Source of the DNA: Shewanella sp. UCD-KL12
GTDB lineage: Bacteria; Pseudomonadota; Gammaproteobacteria; Enterobacterales; Shewanellaceae
DNA length: 46,384 nt
Direction: 5' to 3'
Assembly: GCF_001957125.1 (NCBI RefSeq)
Contig: NZ_MPHJ01000024.1
Location: 1-46,384 of the forward strand
Shown: positions 41,968 to 46,384 of the stretch, piece after piece
Numbering within the stretch: the stretch's first letter is position 1
How the letters are laid out: each line of letters opens with the position of its first letter
Translations under genes and position numbers: made by a program
Notes under the pieces: model-generated
What the model saw: only the letters and a program-made list of their open reading frames with translations
What the model was told of the DNA's origin: nothing
The model's database searches: none

Positions 41968-42060
41968 AGGAGTCACTACCATTTATTGAGGGTGGCACTG
42001 TTAAATAGCAATCGAGTTCATTGCAGGGCTCAGAGTTAACGAAAGCTCAGTGTTATATTT

Positions 42061-43974
42061 TCAAAGATGTTGGGAGTTAAGCTCATGTTGAATCGCATCG
42101 GCAATATGACGCCAATTGAGTTCCCCAATCGGTAACTGCTCGCTGTCTACAACTATGATGCGGCTCTCACCAGAGTGCTCTAATAAAGACTTCGCCTCAC
42201 ATACAGATGCGTTGTGCGGCAGACACAAAAACTGATGTGCCATTATCTGATGGACTCTTTTGTTCATTAAGCTTCTATCTGATTGACGCTCAGCAGCGGT
42301 ATCGAGCAGAGGACTGATCCAATGCTCAATCAAGATTTGCGTCACGATGCCGACTACTTTTTTATGCTCTTCATTGAGTACCACCGCACAACCTATAGGT
42401 TCGTGATGATTGTCGACCAGCTCAACGAGCTCACTTAATGTATGAAACTCTTCTATGATCAACACAGGATCAAGGGTTAGCATAGAGATATGATCAACCC
42501 GCTTTTTATCCTTAGCTAAGATATCAAGACATAAATCAACAATTTCAGGGTCAAACTCCACCCCCTTACCTCTGAGGAGCACCTCGGTTAACTTTCTCAT
42601 TCCCAGAGAAGGACGATAAGGACGATGAGATAAAATAGAATCTGATACATCCGCCACGGCAATAATTTTAGCCTCCAAGCAGATTTTGTCAGCGGTTAAC
42701 CCATAGGGGTAACCAGATCCATCTAGGCGTTCATGGTGTTGAATAATCATCTCTCGTATCGGCCATGGAAAGGTCATCCCGTCGAACACTTCTGCACCAC
42801 GTATTGTATGTTGCTTGATAAGAGAGAACTCTTCATGAGTCAATGTTGAAGGCTTATTGAGGATCTGCGTGGGGATCGAGAGTTTACCGAGATCATGTAC
42901 CAATGCGCCCATCTTTAACCCTTCTAATTGGAATGCAGATAAGCCTAATTGCTCACCGATCAAGTAACTGAGCTGCGACACTGATTTTTGATGCCCTGCG
43001 GTGTAGGCATCCTTTAACTCCACCGCCTCAGAGATAGCATTCAGCATATTCGCCATCCCTTGGTTGATCTGCTCTCTTTGATGTTTAATGATCTTTTGCT
43101 GGCGTGCGACGGCCCGCATGGTCTTAGGAAACTCAATCGAATGCCACAAAATTGTCGCAAAAATAAGTAACGCCTTGGCATCGGCTTCATTGTAAGGCAA
43201 TGCACGGTTTGCAACGCCTACCACTCCGACAATATGTCCCCGATAGATCACTGGGACACAGATAGAGTTGGTTAAGATTACCGATGGCGTGAGCACGGTA
43301 GCGCAGGGGTGATCGTTCACCACATCAATATCTTTGGTTGCAATACAACGTGTCCACAACGACGATATTGATGAAGATATAGGGAGCCATTTGTGCTCTA
43401 GCTTGAGGGCCTTTGCTTCATGGGTGACACAGGCTTCTAAGCGGATCTTCTCCGCTTTATCATTAAGCAGATAACAAAACCCTACCCCACTGTTCGATAA
43501 CTCTTTAGCCTTCAACGCAGCAACATGATAGATATCCGCTTCTTTAGTCGTCATGATCTCTTGAATATCAGATAGCCACTCATGACTGGATTGCACGGCA
43601 TTTAAGTAATTGGGATTATTGTCAGGTAAATTAAACTTCGACAGATCGTTTATCGATGCGTTAACCACCCAGCACTCAACTCGTTTAGTAAACCTTAAGC
43701 TGACGAGGAGTTTTACACCCTCAATGACTTGTGATCCGTTCACTTCAAATTGGGTCTGGTCGCGGTACTGCTCAGCGTTGTCCTGGTCAAAAAAGTTGAA
43801 AAAATCACTTAAGTTCGCATTGATGATCTCTGAATAAGGGCTAGCCAGTAATGTATAGAGGTTGGCACTGAGTTTTAATAGGGTAAAGGATTCAGAAGTC
43901 AGCGCCCAATAGGGGGACAACTCCTCAGGCAGCTGAGCGTTGGAAAGAAATTGGTGGTTTGCTTGAGTATTCAT
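42061..43974 (-). CDS. GAF / HD-GYP / CBS-domain cyclic-di-GMP phosphodiesterase
   Basis: This 637-residue cytoplasmic signalling protein has a PAS-like N-terminus (about 20-110), a GAF domain (about 140-285), an HD-GYP domain (about 305-480) and a C-terminal region of CBS type (about 490-630, GCAVVLNEEHKKVVGIVTQ, then DSEQLPIGEL). The HD-GYP catalytic residues are present: HDLGKLSIP at 360-368 and HHERLDGSGYP at 413-423, with the HQKS/HT metal His positions. It should hydrolyse c-di-GMP under control of the sensor domains. HD-GYP followed by CBS is an uncommon order. It is monocistronic, with no obvious link to its neighbours. Confidence 0.9.
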   Translation of the reverse strand: MNTQANHQFLSNAQLPEELSPYWALTSESFTLLKLSANLYTLLASPYSEIINANLSDFFNFFDQDNAEQYRDQTQFEVNGSQVIEGVKLLVSLRFTKRVECWVVNASINDLSKFNLPDNNPNYLNAVQSSHEWLSDIQEIMTTKEADIYHVAALKAKELSNSGVGFCYLLNDKAEKIRLEACVTHEAKALKLEHKWLPISSSISSLWTRCIATKDIDVVNDHPCATVLTPSVILTNSICVPVIYRGHIVGVVGVANRALPYNEADAKALLIFATILWHSIEFPKTMRAVARQQKIIKHQREQINQGMANMLNAISEAVELKDAYTAGHQKSVSQLSYLIGEQLGLSAFQLEGLKMGALVHDLGKLSIPTQILNKPSTLTHEEFSLIKQHTIRGAEVFDGMTFPWPIREMIIQHHERLDGSGYPYGLTADKICLEAKIIAVADVSDSILSHRPYRPSLGMRKLTEVLLRGKGVEFDPEIVDLCLDILAKDKKRVDHISMLTLDPVLIIEEFHTLSELVELVDNHHEPIGCAVVLNEEHKKVVGIVTQILIEHWISPLLDTAAERQSDRSLMNKRVHQIMAHQFLCLPHNASVCEAKSLLEHSGESRIIVVDSEQLPIGELNWRHIADAIQHELNSQHL

Positions 43975-44397
43975 CCTTGAACCTATTGTATCTAACTAGC
44001 CATTAAATTCGATTATAGACCATGGTGAAAAATATCGACGAGAATAACTCAAAGTTACTTGATTAAAATCAATCACTTTTAAAATAATTTAGAATTTAAC
44101 TACTACTCAAAAAAATAGTGCCAGCTATTACTAATTAATGATGTTTATTGTGTGTGGTGCTGTTATTTAGAAGGGATAGTGTGTTCAGCTTGGTTCAAAT
44201 TGACGCGGGGAATCATACCAACGGCGCCTTAAGCGGTGAGTAGTTACTGGCTTAAATGTGTAGTGAAGCGAAACCGAGAAAACTGTTTGCAGTCCTGCTT
44301 TAAATGCAGGTTATATATTTAACGCTACACAATATCGAAGTTTCAGTTCGTCGCTCACAGCAGTCTACCTTTAGCCTGTTTAGATTATTCGTTTGTA
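43975..44397. other. Spacer between HD-GYP gene and serine-hydrolase pseudogene
   Basis: About 420 nt without a gene. It includes a small hairpin, CCTGC-TTTAAAT-GCAGG (about 44294-44310), and AT-rich DNA. I looked for a second attC site here and did not find a convincing one. Confidence 0.5.
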
Positions 44398-45510
44398 TTA
44401 TTCAAACGACGATCGACTTCTTTGCATGCTATCGACACCCAGTGCTATCTCTTTTAGTTCAAAGGTTAAAGTACGTATTGGGAACCTCCGTACGTTTGCC
44501 AGAATAATCACAGTAAGTTGGTCGTCAGTATATCGATGCAAATTTGATGAAAAACCATCCATTGAGCCGCCGTGACGGGTCAATGTTCCAAATTCATTAT
44601 GCTCGCCACTTCGTTGATATTCTCGGATTCTAAAACCATAACCATAATAACCAAGCGCTTTGCTTTCTCCATTAAACATCAGGTCAATACTTTGTTGCGA
44701 CAAGAAGCTTGGTGTATAGAGAGCTTGATCCCACTTGAGTAAGTCATCCACAGTTGAGTAAATATCGCCTGAGCCGAGCGCATAGGAAACAATATTTTCA
44801 TCTCTATTGATGCCAAATACACTTTTTCGATAACCATTAGCACGATTTTTTGGTGGATTAGCAATACGCTCAACACCAGATTGCTGCATATCAAGTGGCG
44901 CAAAAACTAATGTGTGCATTGCCTCTGCGTAGCTTTTACCCGTGACATTTTCAATGATGAGTGCAAGAAGGTGATAATTAAGGTTCCCGTATTCGTACTG
45001 TGTTCCTGGTTTAAATGATTGTTCAGACGTATTGATAATACTGAGAATTTCACTTGAGGTAACATCTTTCTCTTCAAAGCTTGCAAGGTGCTCTAAGTGG
45101 CGTGTTAACCCAGATTGATGCTTAAGTAAGTGGTGCAAGGTAACCCCGCTTGCCAGTTTACTATCAAGCTTTGGAATATATGTGGTAATAGGAGCATGTA
45201 AAGTAAGTTTGTTTTGTTCCACCAATCGCATTACAGCAACCGCGGTTAACGATTTAGTCATTGAGCCAATAAGAAACTGATGATGCGTTGTATTAGGCAT
45301 TTCATTTTCAATATCTGCATAGCCATAAGCTTTCTTAAATAAAACCTTACCTTGTTTAGCAAGCAGCACTGCACCTTAAAAGTTTTCTTCTTCAACATAA
45401 TCCTGAATATGCTGGTTTAGTTTATCACCGACCGTTGTGAGTGGCTTTCCGTAGGCTAAGGGGTGTAAAAAGAGCATTAGCGCAATACTTGTAACCAACG
45501 ATTTAATCAT
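44398..45510 (-). pseudogene. Beta-lactamase-family serine hydrolase broken by an in-frame TAA
   Basis: Read from ATG 45510 (AGGAAA ribosome site), the frame gives a signal peptide (MIKSLVTSIALMLFLHPLAYG) and the start of the mature protein, then stops at TAA (45378-45376) after EEENF. The same frame continues at once with GAVLLAKQGKVLFKKAYG, the usual N-terminal strands of class C beta-lactamase-type hydrolases, and runs about 325 residues to 44398. Catalytic motifs are intact: SMTK (SxxK), YGN, and HGG near the C-terminus. The likely original codon at 45 was a sense codon (F-x-G). There is no frameshift, so one base change explains it. Translation restart at the GTG 45369 would give a cytoplasmic protein without a signal peptide. 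Confidence 0.85.
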
Positions 45511-45571
45511 AACATTTCCTTTTTTGAGCTGGTTATTTCTATCCCTGTGAAGCAATGATACAGACAAAATA

Positions 45572-45665
45572 TAACGCCCGTATAATGGGCAAAATATAGT
45601 TGGCTAAAATAAGCGACGCAGAAGCAAAAGCCAACTGTGTTTTGTCTTGCTTTAACGACTTGTTA
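45572..45665 (-). repeat. Integron attC recombination site (VCR-like)
   Basis: On the minus strand this 94-bp element starts TAACAAGTCGTTAA and ends GCCCATTATACGGGCGTTA, closely like Vibrio VCR sites (TAACAAACGCC to GCCCCTTAGGCGGGCGTTA, from memory). It is extensively self-complementary: ATATAAC/GTTATAT at the ends and an inner stem AGTTGGCT (45598-45605) / AGCCAACT (45629-45636), which extends to about 16 bp with two mismatches. It follows and overlaps the end of the DUF4375 gene, as attC sites do in cassettes. Confidence 0.88.
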
Positions 45666-46071
45666 TATGAATTTGCCACATTTTTAAATGGCGGTTTTCT
45701 TCTAACTCGTAAAATTTGTTATCTAGCTCTTCCCATGTAGAAGCAGCTTGAAATTCAATTTTTCTTAATTGTTCCCAGCGCTTCTCTTGGTCTATCTCAG
45801 GCTTTGAGTTGGGGAAGAATGAAATTGCTTTTTGGACAATTTTAGCAGTATCTATTGCACCCAATTTAATCAGATATTCAACAGCATGCATTGAAAAATC
45901 ACCAGATGAATTATAAAAAAACTGATCGAAGCCACCGTTATATACTTCTCGTTCGATATCATTAACTACACAAAAGATTCGCTCAATTTCTGTTAATGAT
46001 TCCCATCCTGTCGTATGAGCTTTTGAAGTTGCGTCAATTCCCGCTTCTAATGCCCAATCATCGTAATCCAC
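45652..46071 (-). CDS. DUF4375 (DMP19-like) protein on an integron cassette
   Basis: This 139-residue cytoplasmic protein resembles the DUF4375 / DMP19 family: EIERIFCVVNDIEREVYNGGFDQFFYNSSGDF is the diagnostic core, followed by AVEYLIKLGAIDTAKIVQKAISFFP. DMP19 itself is a DNA-mimic protein, but most members are of unknown function and many occur as integron cassettes or near toxin loci. The start is GTG 46071 with AGGA 7 nt upstream. The last codons (ITSR, stop) lie inside the attC site, as is common for cassette genes. It could be an orphan immunity or accessory gene. Confidence 0.8.
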   Translation of the reverse strand: MDYDDWALEAGIDATSKAHTTGWESLTEIERIFCVVNDIEREVYNGGFDQFFYNSSGDFSMHAVEYLIKLGAIDTAKIVQKAISFFPNSKPEIDQEKRWEQLRKIEFQAASTWEELDNKFYELEENRHLKMWQIHITSR

Positions 46072-46114
46072 TGAACGTTCCTAATTATATAGACATAATG
46101 ACTCCCCACTAAAG

Positions 46115-46198
46115 ATGCTGATCTCCAATCAATCGTGGGTTAGCTGAAAGCCAGAGCCATAATAGTTTTGTTAAAGAAACTAAATCGGAGATCAGCAT
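46115..46198 (+). repeat. 12-bp inverted repeat enclosing the IS110 leader
   Basis: ATGCTGATCTCC (46115-46126) and GGAGATCAGCAT (46187-46198) are perfect inverted arms 60 nt apart. The right arm contains both the ribosome site (GGAG) and the first two bases of the transposase start codon, so a transcript entering from outside would fold and hide the start. Confidence 0.8.
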
Positions 46199-46384
46199 GA
46201 ATAAACATAACATACTTTTTATTGGCCTTGATACACATAAAGAATTTGTAGAAGTTGCTTATATTGAAGATCAAAGAGGAGCGCAAGCGGTTCATTTTGG
46301 ACGAATTTCAAGTGCGAAAGCCTCTATCACTAAACTGGCTAGACAGTTTCAATCTAAGTACCCAGAAGCAACCTTACACTTTGT
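46197..46384 (+). mobile_element. IS110-family transposase, 5' part
   Basis: The frame starts at ATG 46197 and runs off the window after 62 codons. MNKHNILFIGLDTHKEFVEVAY carries the first Asp of the DEDD RuvC-like domain (GLDTHK), the hallmark of IS110-family recombinases. The element's left boundary is probably between 46080 and 46115, next to the 5' end of the DUF4375 cassette. IS110 elements encode a guide RNA in a flanking non-coding region; the 5' leader here (about 110 nt) is short for one, and the 3' side is outside the window. Confidence 0.88.

Larger units (their letters stand above)
41357..42060. other. Upstream region of the ccoN operon
   Basis: About 700 nt with no gene. It should hold the operon promoter and the 3' end of the HD-GYP gene. 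A perfect 12-bp palindrome, GAGTATATACTC (41712-41723), and a 19-bp tandem repeat are the only clear structures. I found no FNR/ANR box (TTGAT-N4-ATCAA). Confidence 0.6.

Noticed and set aside
44310..44400. A second attC site at the 3' end of the serine-hydrolase pseudogene
   Set aside because: There are weak end similarities (CAAACG and GCGTTA), but no internal foldback of the kind seen at 45572-45665.

Overview
The window reads as the chromosome of a marine gammaproteobacterium, most likely Shewanella or a close relative. This is inferred from recalled family resemblance: Tsx-type porin, short malic enzyme, REP-associated Y1 transposase, PuuD-type urate oxidase, AT-rich spacers. No database search was possible. 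No tRNA, rRNA or CRISPR array was seen.

Region 1 (about 0.7-17.7 kb) is built around glyoxylate and C4-acid metabolism. It holds a malic enzyme, a Tsx-like nucleoside porin, an aspartate/alanine-glyoxylate aminotransferase (BhcA-like), an AzgA purine permease, a SulP transporter, a GlcG-like protein and an IclR regulator (BhcR-like). A forward run follows, encoding beta-hydroxyaspartate dehydratase (BhcB-like), beta-hydroxyaspartate aldolase (BhcC-like), iminosuccinate reductase (BhcD-like) and YtoQ. After it come ureidoglycine aminohydrolase (AllE) and a divergent LysR regulator. All four enzymes of the beta-hydroxyaspartate cycle (BHAC) are present, with the aminotransferase about 7 kb away from the other three.

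Region 2 (about 18-33 kb) is mostly on the minus strand: a MYG1-family protein, a RutR-like TetR regulator, malate synthase G, then a long purine-degradation operon, xdhA-xdhB-xdhC-allB-uraD-uraH-allA-guaD-puuD. Together regions 1 and 2 read as one system: nucleosides and purines enter by Tsx and AzgA, are oxidised through xanthine, urate and allantoin to ureidoglycolate and glyoxylate, and the glyoxylate is assimilated either by the BHAC (two glyoxylate to one oxaloacetate, without CO2 loss) or by malate synthase. Allantoate amidohydrolase is the one missing step. Two shared DNA motifs tie the region together: an oriented 17-mer, TTGACACTTGTGTCAGG-like, in front of tsx, bhcA and xdhA, and an ATTTCACA-N-TGTGAAAT-like palindrome by bhcR/bhcB and by azgA/sulP.

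Region 3 (about 33.5-41.4 kb) holds a long RecX-like protein, a glyoxalase-family gene remnant, a Y1 (REP-associated) transposase, and a tightly packed minus-strand operon ccoN-ccoO-(tetraheme ccoP)-sorA-sorB. This looks like a sulfite dehydrogenase joined to its own cbb3-type terminal oxidase.

Region 4 (about 42-46.4 kb) has a GAF/HD-GYP/CBS c-di-GMP phosphodiesterase, a serine-hydrolase gene broken by an in-frame TAA, a DUF4375 gene carried on an integron cassette with a clear VCR-like attC site, and the start of an IS110-family transposase beside the cassette's 5' end.
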